Shown piece after piece: positions 22,537 through 37,513 of a stretch of DNA of 64,000 nt (within the stretch, counting starts at the first letter, position 1; every line of letters starts with the position of its first letter). The DNA is from Lathyrus oleraceus (taxonomy: Eukaryota > Streptophyta > Magnoliopsida > Fabales > Fabaceae): positions 86,723,391-86,787,390 of the forward strand of contig NC_066580.1 of NCBI RefSeq assembly GCF_024323335.1. The letters run 5' to 3'. Position numbers and translations under genes: made by a program. The notes under the pieces are model-generated. The model saw only the letters and a program-made list of their open reading frames with translations, searched no databases and was not told the DNA's origin.

Positions 22537-23597
22537 AAGTTGCTTGTATGTATACAATCTTCAATCATTACATATAAAAGTAGTTTCTACGTATACAATC
22601 TTCAACAATTATATATAACTTTAATCTAAATTTTTATTTGATTAAATTTATATATTAAATAAAATAATAAAAAATTAGATTGGTGAGTACATTTTACTTT
22701 TATTTAAGTAACATTAAAAATTAAAAATAATTACATGATTAAAATATTAATATTTTATGAATACAAAATTGAAATTAAAACAATTGCAGGAATAGATGAG
22801 CATGTGAGAATTTATATTATTTTATTTTATAAATAAATTTTAAACTAAATTTTAAGAGAGACAATTATATATATTTTTTTGGTTTCAAAAACGAAAAATA
22901 TAAACATGTTTGAAAAACTTAAAGAAGTATTTTTTTTTTCAATAAATTTTTATTTTTAATATAAACATAGCCACCATAGGAGTTTTAATCTAATTACTTT
23001 TTAAGAATTATAATAGCCCGCACCAATATAACTATTGACCACTATAAATAATTTTGGAGAATATTAATTTGATATATGAATTTAAATTTTAAATACTATA
23101 TATAATATTACTTTTTGTTATATTGATTTTCTTTGATATCAAATCAATATCATAAAAAGTTAAAGTATTCATAATAAAAGATGCATCACTTTTATGTGTT
23201 TGTTATATAAAAAGATATAAAAAATATTATTAATAAATTACATTACAAATAATCATATAATAAAATAATAAACTTTAAATTTAGCCAACAAATAATAAAA
23301 TACTTAACTTAAAATAAAAATATAAAGTTAGTCAATTGAAAGGAAAAAAAATAATATATTTTAAATTTAATGAATAATACTCATACATTAAATATATTAT
23401 TTATTCAATGAATTTGAAAATTTTAATTTTTTTTTATAAATAGGATAAGAGAGAAAGATAAAGTTAGTCAATAGAAAAAATATAAACATATAGAATGGAT
23501 AAACACAAAAATTAATATAAAATATAAAAAGATTTTAATATCATTAAATTTATTTTCCATATACATATTTTAACGATTCTTTCTTTTTCTTTTTGCC
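22537..23597. other. AT-rich upstream flank of peptide gene C
   Basis: No gene. It matches 1-1262 with small indels and repeats the same short direct-repeat phrases. Confidence 0.55.
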
Positions 23598-23606
23598 TAT
23601 AAATAA
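23598..23606 (+). promoter_or_regulatory. TATA box of peptide gene C
   Basis: TATAAATAA lies 73 nt before the ATG at 23679, in the conserved setting of the three copies. Confidence 0.6.
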
Positions 23607-23678
23607 GTACATTTTGTTTTAAGATAGGACTCACTATAATATATATTATCTTTTTTTTCTTTAAAAAAAAGCTGAGGA

Positions 23679-23834
23679 ATGATGAAAAGTATGTTGAATA
23701 TGCTATTCAAACTTGTGTTGTTACTCGTCGCTGTTACGAGCGTTTTTGCTGGAAAAATACAAGCTGGTAAAATATGTGACCCTATTGCGTGTCCCAGATA
23801 TCCGTGTTGCAAAGACTCTCCTCCATCTGGTTAA
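23679..23834 (+). CDS. Small secreted cysteine-rich peptide, copy C (shortened)
   Basis: A 51-residue precursor. The signal peptide (1-24) is kept with N4S and I19V changes. A clean 24-nt in-frame deletion removes eight residues at the start of the mature part, including the first CC pair. The remaining mature peptide of 27 residues has four cysteines (33, 38, 43, 44), so at most two disulfides. It shares Ala at the E45 position with copy B, and has Tyr where A and B have Leu near the end. Promoter and frame are intact. It may be a neofunctionalised four-cysteine form or a decaying copy; the sequence alone does not decide. Confidence 0.6.
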   Translation: MMKSMLNMLFKLVLLLVAVTSVFAGKIQAGKICDPIACPRYPCCKDSPPSG

Positions 23835-26315
<2,481 letters not shown>

Positions 26316-26489
26316 AATAAGATCATTAAACATTGACGTATCGTAAGAGAAGACTTACGAGTTCAACATGAAAAATAAGATCATTGAGCATTGACGTATC
26401 GTAAGAGAAGATTTACGAGCTCAACATGAAAAATAAGATCATTGAGCATTGACATATCGTAAGAGAAGACTTACGAGCTCAACATGAAA
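26316..26489 (+). repeat. 58-bp tandem repeat, three copies
   Basis: Copies start at 26316, 26374 and 26432 with an exact 58-bp period and few substitutions. Same repeat as at 3248 (two copies) and 17692 (one). Confidence 0.85.
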
Positions 26490-26832
26490 TGGATGCACAA
26501 CAAGATGAGCAAGGTTCACTTGAGTAGTAATATTAATTTTTCGTAGAGTCTTACGATACATCTCTTATACTATAGTATGAACATCATGCTTGTTTATTAT
26601 GACATGGAGAGTTAAATGTTTATATATATTTTTCAATAAAATAGTCTTTTATTTTAATTATTATTTATATTTTATTCATACTTTAAATTGTTTTTAGGAG
26701 TGAGGTAAAAAGAAGGAGTTAAAGGTTCCAACACATGAGAGTAAACTGTTAGAATAGTTTCTACTGTATCTCCTACTTGTGATTCCTGGTTGGCTGGATG
26801 ACTATTGTCTTTCTTCACTCTAAATAGTCAGT

Positions 26833-27064
26833 TTGAAGAGGGTTGAGGTTGATCTCAGCATTATATCATCATTTATGGATAGGTGGCATCCGGAGACATG
26901 GTCATTTCATACCCCATTAGGTGAAATAAAAATTATTCTAGATGATGTGTCATATATATATTTTACATTTTTATTAGCGTTGACTTTTTAAGACCCTCGT
27001 CGAGAACAAAGAAGAAGATAATGCTCTTGTTATTGAGTTATTTAATATGACTATAGAGGAATAA
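26833..27064 (+). pseudogene. Plant mobile domain fragment, unit C
   Basis: Same fragment as at 3704, with the motif FMDRWHPETWSFHTPLGEI, a 6-bp insertion near the start (GAGGTT doubled) and a frameshift before the end. Non-functional. Confidence 0.5.
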
Positions 27065-27556
27065 ACTCCAACAATATAACTATCAATTTCAACACTCATT
27101 CTCACTTCTAGCGTGAACCTTGGTTAAATACATACATTGGAGTCTTTAACCCGACTCTAATAGCATGTTAAATATGTTTAGATCTCAATCCCAAAATCTA
27201 ATTCAAAATATGAGATTGAATTAATTAAGTTATTTGGTGATAGCTATTAATATCGAACAACATTGATGCAAGTTATAAACAACGATACGTACCTAAGTAC
27301 ATAATAATGAATTATCTGATAAACAGCAATACATATCAAATAACTTGATTGATTGAACGTAATTTGATGAAGAAATTACGAAATAAATTTTAAAAAGTAA
27401 AACAATTTGATAAAATTATGTAAGCGTGCATATTCACATATTTTGAAAAAGTTAAACTGAAGAGTAAAATTTTGAATGGTGAATAATCTGACATGAAAAA
27501 TGATAAAGTATTAATTTTTCAAAAATTGTTAAGGTGGAACGGTAAGTGGAGGGATA
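27065..27556. other. Non-coding AT-rich stretch, unit C
   Basis: Nothing recognised; it matches 3932-4439. Confidence 0.5.
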
Positions 27557-27668
27557 TAGGATAAAGTTTCCAAATTTATTGTTATTTGTTGCTATTACAA
27601 GCTGGTGGTGCATGATTCGAGTCACTTTCTTGTCTAAGTTGGCGTGTTGGAGCCCCTCCATCTAGTTA
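27557..27668 (+). pseudogene. Decayed second copy of the peptide gene, unit C
   Basis: Matches the relic at 4440-4538: signal-like TTGTTGCTATTACAAGC at the start, GCCCCTCCATCTAGTTA at the end, diverged middle, no usable start codon. Confidence 0.5.
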
Positions 27669-28181
27669 CCAGTTGTGAAACTTTAAGTATGGTTCCTCAA
27701 CAGCAGAAGTGTGGGCAACCATTTTTGTTGCTAAATAATAACCAATGGATTAACAGACAAGATTTAGGTAATAATTAATGCAAGAAAGCGAAATTCAACC
27801 CTCAATTTATTCTAAGTTCAATTTTTTATTGCATTAATTTTTTACTAGATTACTTGAGGCACATTCATATTTATTTTATATAATTGTTTGTTATATTTTT
27901 TCTCATCTTTTTATTATTTATCTTGTAATATTCAGTATACTCTTAAGTGTTATAAATGTTGTTAGTTGAGATAATTTGAATAACGGATGGATTTAGAAGA
28001 GATTAACTCTTATTTAAAAAGACTGATTTTTATTATTAATAAATACAAGAAGGGACATTTTGGTAACATTAATAATTAGTCAATGGCTTTAATAGTAAAA
28101 AATACTCTTAAGAAATATTACTAAGATATTTCCATTTACCACTTTTTATTCTCAACCACACAAAGATGCCTAGAAAATAAC
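27669..28181. other. Non-coding AT-rich stretch before the copia fragment
   Basis: No gene or known element. It matches 4539-5039 of unit A. Confidence 0.45.
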
Positions 28182-28634
28182 TCAGAGGTCATATGTCTTC
28201 ATTGCAAATTCAGAACTCAGTTTGAACATGATATACTCACGAAGAGAGTCAGGTGAAACAATGAGGATAATGTCATCTACATAGAGAATAACGTAAGCTA
28301 TGTCATTCCTATTATGATAAATAAATAATGAGTGATCAGAAATATTGTGAGAGAATCCCATTATAGCAACATAATCAGTGAATTGTTGATACGATGCACG
28401 TAGTGTGTGTTTAAGCCCATAGAGAGACTTTTTGAGAAAACACACATGGTCTGGGAATTGAGGATGACGAAAGCCTGAATGTTGATGCATGTACACTATT
28501 TCATCAATATTGTCGTGCAAGAAGGCATTTTTAACATCCAATTGATGAAGCAGCACTGAGTACTATGCAAATAGTAGCCGATTTGACTACAGGGATGAAG
28601 GTTTCACCATAATCAATGTTTGTTTGTTGGTTCA
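28182..28634 (-). pseudogene. Ty1/copia reverse transcriptase fragment, unit C
   Basis: A minus-strand frame of 124 residues (28556-28182) reads a copia RT: LHQLDVKNAFLHDNIDEIVY, FLKKSLYGLKHTLRASYQQF, and the catalytic LYVDDIILIVS. It is better preserved than the same part in unit A, where frameshifts break it. It continues out of frame to 28634, where the Ogre-like element cuts it. Confidence 0.8.
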
Positions 28635-30153
28635 TGTAAGACCCCAATTTTGACCCTAAGATCCCTCATGGCATCATAACATTACATTTGCATCTTGCCT
28701 CAAGGATCATAAGCATCTTGGCTCCTTACCTTTGGGTAGGATCACTTGTGAGTTGGTTTGAGATCACCAAGCATGCTTGAATTGTATATTATTGATTCTC
28801 TTATTTTTTTTACTAACCAAAAGCACAAAAAAATGTCACTAACATCCTTTGTGTGTAGCTTGAGCAGTCACAAGATTCAAGGCTTATAGAAGGCCCTATG
28901 CTCATTGATATGGCTAAGTGAAGATGAAAGCAAGCATGACAATGGTTCCCAAAACTCTCATCCATCAAATATGCATCCCAAGTATCTCAAATCATCATTT
29001 TTATCAAAGCAAACCAAAGGGCTTGAGGGTTGTTTCCCAAGGAAACCCTAATTCATTTGTTCATCAATAATGCCTTGCTCATGAAGCAACCTCAACCCAT
29101 GATCAAATAGAATCAAGGGAAGTTCTTCCATTCATCATTTCATGCATATTTTAGCTTATTTGAGTGCCCTCAATCATCAATTCATCAAGATATGAGGTGT
29201 GGACTTGAGAAGTTGATTAGTCAATTCATCTGACTAATTTGAAGTACACTGAGACCTAACTTTTTATGTGTTTGTCAAATGGATATGACCCCAAGAGAAA
29301 TAATGGTATTAAGAACCATATGAACAACTTTCATGTTCATCAAAAATTTATTTGAAGCTTGGAAGTTCATCAATCATTTCAAGACATTATAGGTCATTTT
29401 GACTGAAACCCTAATTTTAGGTCAACTTTCCAATAACATAACTCCTTCATTTTTAATGATTTTGAAGTGGGATCAAATGAATTGGAAATTTTAAGGTGTC
29501 TACTTCAATTTTTATGTTGAACAATGTTTCATAATCCTAAAAGAAATACATGTGATAATGCAAAACATTATAGGTCACTTTGGACCAAAGGCATTGAAAT
29601 GTGAAAAAGTCCAACTTCAAGTGCCCATAACTTCTTCATCAAAAATCCAAATGATGCAAACTTTAAGTCCAAATTGATTGTCTTAAAAATATATACAACT
29701 ATTTTGTTGAAGGTTTTGTCATTTGGAGCTTGAATCATTGAAACAGAAGGGCTTGAAGTTTGGCCATTTTTTGAAATTTTCACATATACATGTTTTGCAC
29801 CTTACACTTCATGATCATTTTTCACTAATTTCCAAATGTCAAATGAAGTTTTGGTCAACATAAAAATTAATCCTCATGCCAAAAGCTTTCTAACCATTAC
29901 CCATAAGGCTATCTTTCATTTTTGGAAATGCCATTTTCGAAAGGATGAACATATTGGTGCATTTTTGGAAACCAATTGAAATTGCATTGCATGAGCTCAG
30001 TACACATAATCTGCACGTCCATTTTGATTCTATTTGGCATCAGCTTGCAAATCCAAGTGGAATTGGGCCCTCCATGCGCCTGTATAGGCCCATGCATGGA
30101 GGCCCTTTCCATCCATGCACATGCTTTTGATCATGCATTCAGCCTTCATCTGC

Positions 30154-30162
30154 TATAAATAA
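30154..30162 (+). promoter_or_regulatory. Probable LTR promoter TATA box
   Basis: TATAAATAA occurs in a GC-richer setting (CATCTGC before, GTGCTCAATG after) about 1.5 kb into the LTR, a plausible U3/R boundary for the element transcript. Confidence 0.5.
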
Positions 30163-31590
30163 GTGCTCAATGCTTCTCATTTTCACAACCTAAGGGCACC
30201 TGTTATGCTGCACGAATCACACCTTAACCATACTCAAAGAAACTCACTTTTTCTTTCAAAATTTTCAGATCTAAATTTCAGTTTCCTTGATTGATTTTTA
30301 GATCTACAGTTCCTAAGCCTTGCTCACCTTGATCCATAGAATAAACTGCACGCATATGCATCAAGAGATCGTGCTCTCAAGCTCCTCATTTCAAAGGTTT
30401 ACATGCAAATTTGTTTTCTTCGAATCTACTTGTATATAGCATATTTCTTGTTGTTGTTGGGTTGTCTGAAGTCCTCTCCATAGAGGCAATCATTTTGTGC
30501 TTTGAATTGTTGAATTCCAACAAGTTTCAGTTGAACACCATAAAATTCAAGCTCTGATTCCTCTTTCTATGGAAGCCTAGAGTAGAATTGGTTGGTAAAG
30601 TGGTGATGTACATACCCCTAGCTTTCATTTGATACCAGGATCGTGTCATTTGGTGGAGTTTTAATCTCTGCAATTTTTGGTCGGCGCCGGAAGTTGGCCG
30701 GAGAAGACGGTGGTGTACACCACCGTCTGGTCTCCAGATTGAATCATGGCCGTGCATTCTTAATTCCAGATTAGATATGAGCCACTCAATGTTATGACCT
30801 AATTAATGGCAAATTGTGATTCAGTTGACTGAAGTGTTTGGTAGACGCGCATGTGTGATCCGTGTGATTTGCTAGCTCATTTAATGAGCTTCATCCAACG
30901 CTTCCTATTTTTCCATATTTTTTATTTCTGATTTCAATTTTCTTTTTATTTCTTTAATTCCATTTCATTTCCAAAAATCATATCTCCTTCATTATTGGTC
31001 CAAAAAATGTGCGACCAATTGCATTTTTCTTCTTTTACATTCTAGTTTCTAAAAATGATTTTTAATATTTTTTATTTTATCATTTGATATTTTTTATAAA
31101 TTTTTACTTTTCTGGTTATTTTTAATTCATTTTAAATAGTTTTTGATATTCAAAAAATACAAAAATATTTTCCCAAGCTATTTGAATGATGATAGATCTA
31201 TGAAAAATATTCTCATCAATTTATTAATTGATTTGATATTTTAATTCAATTAGGTTATTTTTATGCATTTTTAATTGATTAAAAATAGTTTCTGACTTCT
31301 AAAAATGCTGAAATTTTTTGTCAAACTTTGTTTGACCTTGTTGAACTTAGGATAATTCACTTGGACTTTTCAAAGTTGTTTTGAAGTGAATTTGAAGTTT
31401 GACCTTTCTTTATTATTTTAATTCAAGTATTATTTTAATTTTGAAAAATACCAAAAATATTTTATTTGTTTCTTGGCTTCTAATCTTCATTTTGCTTCTG
31501 TTTGCTATTGTTTGACCTTGATCTCATCTATCTTTGGTCAATGCTTGTTGGTTACCTCATTTCATTTCCATTAATGCACTTTATTATTCA

Positions 31591-31624
31591 TCTTCTTCTT
31601 CTTCTTCTTCTTCTTCTTCTTCTT
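31591..31624 (+). repeat. TTC microsatellite
   Basis: About 10-11 uninterrupted TTC repeats inside the LTR, followed by a T-rich tail. Confidence 0.9.
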
Positions 31625-33484
31625 TTTCTTTTTTGATCAATGAGTTAAAGATTGGTGGTTAGCCTTGATGTATGGGAGGTTTAACCTTCCTTGATTCAAA
31701 TCTAATTAATCTTGATCATAAATCAAGTGAATGACTTTGCATTAAGGATATGTTGCTTCCTAATCAAGTAAAGAACCTAAATCAATACAAGATCATTTCT
31801 CATCTTCTTTTGGCATGGCACGTTGTAGGAGCTTGATTCACTAATCAAGATCTCTAGCTTGTGTTGTTGCCTACATTATTATTGACCGACCTCAGATAGT
31901 TGTGACTTCTACATAAGTCCAATTACGATTGCTTAACATAGCGCTAAATTACCTTATGGCACATTAACTCTATCACTAACCATTAACCATTAACATTTAA
32001 TGCTTGCACTTTACATTTATGAAATTTACTATTCTTGTACATATTATTCATTTACTTTTGCCCTTTGCTCATTTGAGCACATGTTTATGTTAATGCAATT
32101 TGCCTTTTGCTCACTTGAGCACATAATTGTGTATATATTATTGTGCTTGTGTTTTATTTTGATTATTGTGGACCAAATGCAAAAATGGACAAAAAGGACT
32201 TAGATTCTAGGACATTTCCTACGCAAAATGGAGCAAAAAAGGCCTTAATGTTGAAGATGGATTAGAAGGACCAAATCTCTAAACTCACTCTTGTCCATTC
32301 TTGATTTTCTTCATGGAACCTTTTGATGTGTGTTCTTTTGTGCTAGGGAATTCCTATTTAAGCCAAATTGAAGAACCATTGTCATGTGCTTCTAAAGTGA
32401 AAGATACAAGAGCCATTGGAAGATTCCTAAGAGCTTTGCTTGATTGATTGATTGCTTGAGTATACACTTATTTGCTTGCTTATTCCAAAGGACGGGAGCT
32501 ACTTGGATCATCAATATGATCTCAAGAAGGGAACTCCATTTGTGGTCTTGTTTCTTATCCTTCATCTTATGTATGTTTAGGACTTAGCCATTCTTCTTCT
32601 TCCCTCCACTTTAACCCAAGCCAAAACTTTTGTGCAAACATTAACACTTGTTTTCAAACATTAGAAACCTAAGCATTATGCTTTTGATTTTCAAACTTTC
32701 TTTTCATAACACTTATTTTGAATTGAATCTTTAAGTCAACTTTGACCATATTTTGTAAATACTTTTCATTGGTAAATATAACTCATTCAAATGTTTTGTG
32801 GTTTCAATGGCCACTTCTTATCAAAAACTTTTCATAACCTTTAGTTATTAGGTTTGAGTTATCCTTGAGGTAGATATAATACCCACCTATATCCTTAGTG
32901 ATGGACAATGAGTCTTCCATGCTTATTATAGGGTTAACCCCTCACTAGCATGTTGAAGCTATCCTCACATGGTGAATTTGTGGTTTTAGGTTGAGTTTTC
33001 TCCCTTGGATAACAAAAGACCTTAAGGCTTTTGGACCAATCAATTCACCAACTTGTTTTGAGATTTTTACCCCGAACTACGAGGTTTTGATCCTAATCTT
33101 TTTTAAGATGGTACGTAGGCAATGGGTTTATCCATTCAAACACAAAGTTGTAAATAAATTGTAAATTCTTCTCTCATCTCCCCAATCATGTTTGCACAAA
33201 CAAATTTTCACAAAAATACCAACCTTACAACAAATGTGAAAAGGGCTCCCTAGGAGTACCTAGGATGTTTTGGGTGATTAAAACCTTCCTATTGCATAAC
33301 GAACTCCCTTACCCAGATCTCTGACATTTTTATTAGTTTTTGATTTGATAAAACTTCTCGGTTTTTGTTCGCTTTCTAACCTTTCCTTTGGATAAATAGA
33401 AGTGTGGTGGCGACTCGACTTGTACGGTTTACTTTTGATTTAGTCCATAAATCTAAAGGTAACGAATACCCCGCTACAGAAAAG

Positions 33485-33501
33485 TGGCGACTCTGCTGGG
33501 G
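33485..33501 (+). promoter_or_regulatory. Primer-binding site, Ogre-like element
   Basis: TGGCGACTCTGCTGGGG begins six bases after the LTR end. It is the site type known from Ogre elements, complementary to the 3' end of an arginine tRNA, and matches the one in the nested Ogre in all 17 bases. Confidence 0.85.
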
Positions 33502-34372
33502 ACATTTGCCTAGTGTGTTTTGCCTACTCTTCATATTTGTTGTATTGTATTGTATATTATTGTGACATATTTTTTATGCAATTTGGGATTACTGTATTGT
33601 ATGTAATGATTGAATTGCTTGATCTATGAATTACTTGTGTGCTCGGTGATCTTTGTGAGGTGAGTTCTATACCCGAACTCGAGTGAACTTAGGATAGGAG
33701 AATGGCAAAGTCTTGTTGACTTGTGTGGAGTTATTCCTTAGCAAGTTGACTTGCAAGCCCATTCACTTGGTGGAGGTCATGTTGGGATCAATAATGTCAC
33801 ACGAGTAGTCGTGGTTAGGAATTACTCTTTCCAATATAGACCTTAGAAGCCAAGGACCTTAGTTTAGCAAGCCCATCTTGGCCTATTCTTAGGATGTAGT
33901 GCGAAGGTCGTTCAAGTGTAAGATTTGATACGACTGTTACGTGATACTACACTCATAAGAGTCTCTCTTGAGAATATTTTTGGAATACGAGTAGTCGTTT
34001 ATTCGATAATATCCGAAAGATGGGATGATGACTATGGGAACCTCTTGTAGAACATGTTTGGCAGGTTTAAACCCTAGTACACTCCCTTTGGGTGGTTCTT
34101 AACCGAGACTCCATACTCGTGACTTGCAACAACCCCTTGATTCATGGTTGATCCATTCTTGTGTATCCTTAATATCAATGGAACTTGGGTGTTGATAAGG
34201 TGTAAACCATAATCCACCAAAATGGATGATTGATATTAAGGATGACTTGGTCCATCCCATGACCTTTGTGTGGTGTGCTTTGCTTGATCCTTGAGTGTGA
34301 TTGTTGCATCCATGCATTCATGCACCCATTTGCATCCATATCATCAATAATGAGAAAAATTTCAAGGAACTT
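33502..34372 (+). other. Leader of the Ogre-like element; AACTT target copy at its end
   Basis: An untranslated stretch between primer site and ORF1, with no gene seen. The last five bases (34368-34372, AACTT) are the left target-site duplication of the nested Ogre; the right copy is at 57334-57338. Confidence 0.75.
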
Positions 34373-35280
34373 TGTCGCATCACGCGAAAAACCGGCGGGA
34401 AAACAAGAACAACAGAGCCGCCACCGTGCGTTATTTATCCCAAAAGAGGGAAAGGAAACGCTCAGAGTAAACCTGGAAAGAACATGGTCTCGCGACCAAA
34501 GAGAATGGGTTCGGGAGTCGGTTATGCGAAGGGAAGGTATTAGCACCCCTACGCATCCGTAGTACTCTACGGGATCCACGCACAAAAGGAAGGAAAATGG
34601 TTGCTAAAACGCTGCTCAAACACACACACACTGGCTGAAAAGAGACAAAAGAAACTGACTGAAACTGACTCGGCAAGATGTCGCATCCTGGGCCTACTTA
34701 GTCTATCAGGCATAGACATCAGAGTCGAAGTAGTTCGGACTGGGGAGACGACACATGCTCGCTAGGATATCGCATCCTATGCATACGTATATTCTCGGAC
34801 GAGAGAAGAATCAGAGCATTCGTAGCTCGGCTGACACGCACACAAACAAACACTGGCAAAGGCAAACATGGAGCCTGAATGCCAATCACTGGACTTACAT
34901 CAGCATCCTAACCAAAACACACTCAACACTGGAACCCGAATGCCACTCGATGGACTTACATCAACTTCCAAGCACACAACAAGACACAGGATGTGGAATG
35001 CCAATCGCTGAGCTTACATCCACCTCCTGACACACGCAAGACAAAACAAAAAGGGCGCCCGGAGAGATCAGCTCAATCTCCTGCCTACATACTTCATCTG
35101 GTGTGAAGATCAGGGCGATGTAGTTCCCCTACAGAGGGATAAAGGACTAGCCTAACCAGATAACAGAGGGAGACACAACTAGGGAGACTACGACTCGAGC
35201 CTAGATGTTATCATGCAAAATCAACCCTAAGTTAAGGTTTCTAGCTAACTGGCACAGGGAGCCAGTCTATCCTAGTCATG

Positions 35281-35500
35281 ACTTGCACAGGGAGCAAGCC
35301 ACATACACACTTAACTTGCACCGGAAGCAAGCCAAGCAACACCTAACTTGCACAGGAAGCAAGTCTAAACTAACCCTAACTTGCACAGGAAGCAAGTCAA
35401 ACAAACCTAACTTGCACAGGAAGCAAGTCAAACAATCCTAACTTGCACAGGAAGCAAGTCAAACAATCCTAACTTGCACAGGAAGCAAGTTAAACAATCC
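35281..35500. repeat. Tandem repeat in 3' LTR, seven units
   Basis: Seven units of 28-36 bp, each with an ACTTGCACAGGAAGCAAG core whose ends CTTGC and GCAAG can pair around a 7-base loop. The last units are nearly identical, showing recent local amplification. The same array is in the other LTR at 53033-53253. Confidence 0.85.
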
Positions 35501-37492
35501 TACAAGCACAGATAGCACACACTATACACAAGCAAGTGGCTCAAACAAGGGTTAGGTTTTAGTCGAGGGGTCATATCAACCTCAACAAACAAACCTCTGG
35601 AACTGGGTGAATGTTGCTCTTAACCTTGCCATTGAGAGACTAAGGTGAAGCAGATGAAAGGTGAGTGAAGATAAGACTTCACAGCTCTTATCCCTGGCCT
35701 GGGAGAGCTCAAGACAAAAATGTGTGGGTTCAGAAAGTGGGAACCCTTCTACACATTTAAAACTGACTCAACTGTACAATTGTACAAGATCTTGGGTTTG
35801 TATCTGCAATGCATCAACACAGTGGTGTGAGCAAAACAGATGACACACTGAATAGCAGGGGATAGGTTGCATATCCCTTGGGTTCTGCCAATTGCCTCTT
35901 CACTTAGGAGGTCTTTGACTTTATGCAAGGACAAAATTAAACATCCACAAACATTGCCTCTTAAGGAGGACTTCAGACAGTTGCCTGGCCAAGTAACAGG
36001 CCAGGTCTTCCAGACTACATGAAGTTAGGAAGTTACCTCAATGCAAATTGCTTATACAAGCAAAGCAAAGCAAAAGTTCACAAGTAACTAAGCAACTAAA
36101 AGCACCTGAAACAGTCAAGCAGATGTTAGTATACAAGTCAGAGTTAAGTCAAAATGAAACAGATATCAACCAGTCAACACAAGCAGGTGAATGTGCAAGG
36201 CACAGGGCTTAAGGCATGTGAGCCAAGCTACCTACAAAACAAACAAGTTAGACAATGATATTTAAGCAAGCTCAATCAAAAAGAATTGGTCTCATTGGTC
36301 ATTTGTTGGTCAACCTGAAAACACAAGCTCAAAAGTGAGTAACAGGACCACGAGGACAAGCCTAGGGTCAAAAATGAATGAGAAAGTCAAAACAGCAAGT
36401 GGCAAGCATCCAAAATCATGTTCAAACAATTAAGAAACACAACCAATTGGGTTCACATTCATATCAATCATCATCATCATTTCATGATCAATTTAGGTCA
36501 AAGTGTTGCAAACAGAAGCTCATAGAAGTCAACAGCAAGACTTGCATCAAAACCAATCTTAAACATTTCGAAAAATCACCAGATAAATCATGATCAATCC
36601 TAACACATAGCATGGTAAACATGTCAAATTTCATCTCATTTGGACAAGTGGAAGGCAGTCAATGAAAATCAGAAAGTCAAAGCAATTTTGAACATGCTCA
36701 AAGAGGTCAACCAAACAAGCATCAACTTAGAAAAATCATAAATCATAGATGGTGTATGATAAATGAATGGGACTAAAACCATGGCAAAGATGAGGATGTC
36801 TAGTTATCTCATGTAAAATTTCATGTCCATCCAATAAAGTATGAGAATTTCACAAATGAAATGGGAACATGTGTCACACAAAGTCAACATTTGACTAGAC
36901 AGGAGAGAAAATCTCAAACAATTAGGAAATGCCACAAATAATTCCAAGAAAATTCACATGTAACGTAGACATACAAGAGTAGGTTCATGCAAAAAATCAG
37001 GTCAATTGGAGGTCAAGAAGCATGGATACAAAAATCATGAAGTTGGACATCAATGGTGTGACACAAATTGTCACACCCTAATTCAAAAAATCATAACTCA
37101 CAAACCAGCAATGATAAATTCACAAACTCTACACCAAAATCACCATGAATGTGTCTAGTTTAAGCACAAAAAATTTGGGAGCCATTGGATAAAGTATCAC
37201 CATTTCACAAATGTTTTGGCAAAGTGTACAAAAAATGCATACATGTCACAAACCCTAGCACCATTTAAAATTCGACCATGCAAAAATTCTGGAAAATATA
37301 TGACAAAAAACTAGAGATCAAGATGGACATGATGCAAAAAACCCCATGAAATTTGGATTAAAATTGGATGCACAATGATTTTTGTAAGATTGGTGTGCAA
37401 AGTGAAATAAACATTATAAAATAAAGTAAATCAAATAACAATTAGAGGATTAATTGAAAAATGAAAAAAAAGCAAAACACTGATGTACCCTC

Positions 37493-37513
37493 CGCTGAGT
37501 ATGAAACTCAGCG
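37493..37513. other. Perfect hairpin in the LTR
   Basis: CGCTGAGT and ACTCAGCG pair perfectly over 8 bp around the loop ATGAA. It is identical in the other LTR at 55245-55265. Role unknown. Confidence 0.6.

Larger units (their letters stand above)
28635..33478 (+). repeat. 5' LTR of the Ogre-like element
   Basis: A 4,844-bp LTR beginning TGTAAGACCCCAATTTTGAC and ending CCCCGCTACA, with the expected TG..CA ends. It is followed six bases later by a primer-binding site. It contains a TATA box at 30154 and a TTC microsatellite at 31591-31624. Only this LTR is in the window, so insertion age cannot be estimated. No gene is expected or seen within it. Confidence 0.85.

Noticed and set aside
33485..33501. 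tRNA-like sequence at the primer-binding sites (also 52107 and 62220)
   Set aside because: Only 12-17 bases match tRNA ends; there is no cloverleaf, so these are primer sites and not tRNA genes.
34175..34585. Minus-strand frame at the left Ogre boundary (also 51868-52338 at the other LTR)
   Set aside because: It runs across the LTR edge into unrelated flanking sequence, so the common part is just LTR sequence.
35281..35500. Regular short repeats resembling a CRISPR array
   Set aside because: The spacers are short and themselves repeated, the array lies in a plant LTR and there is no cas gene.
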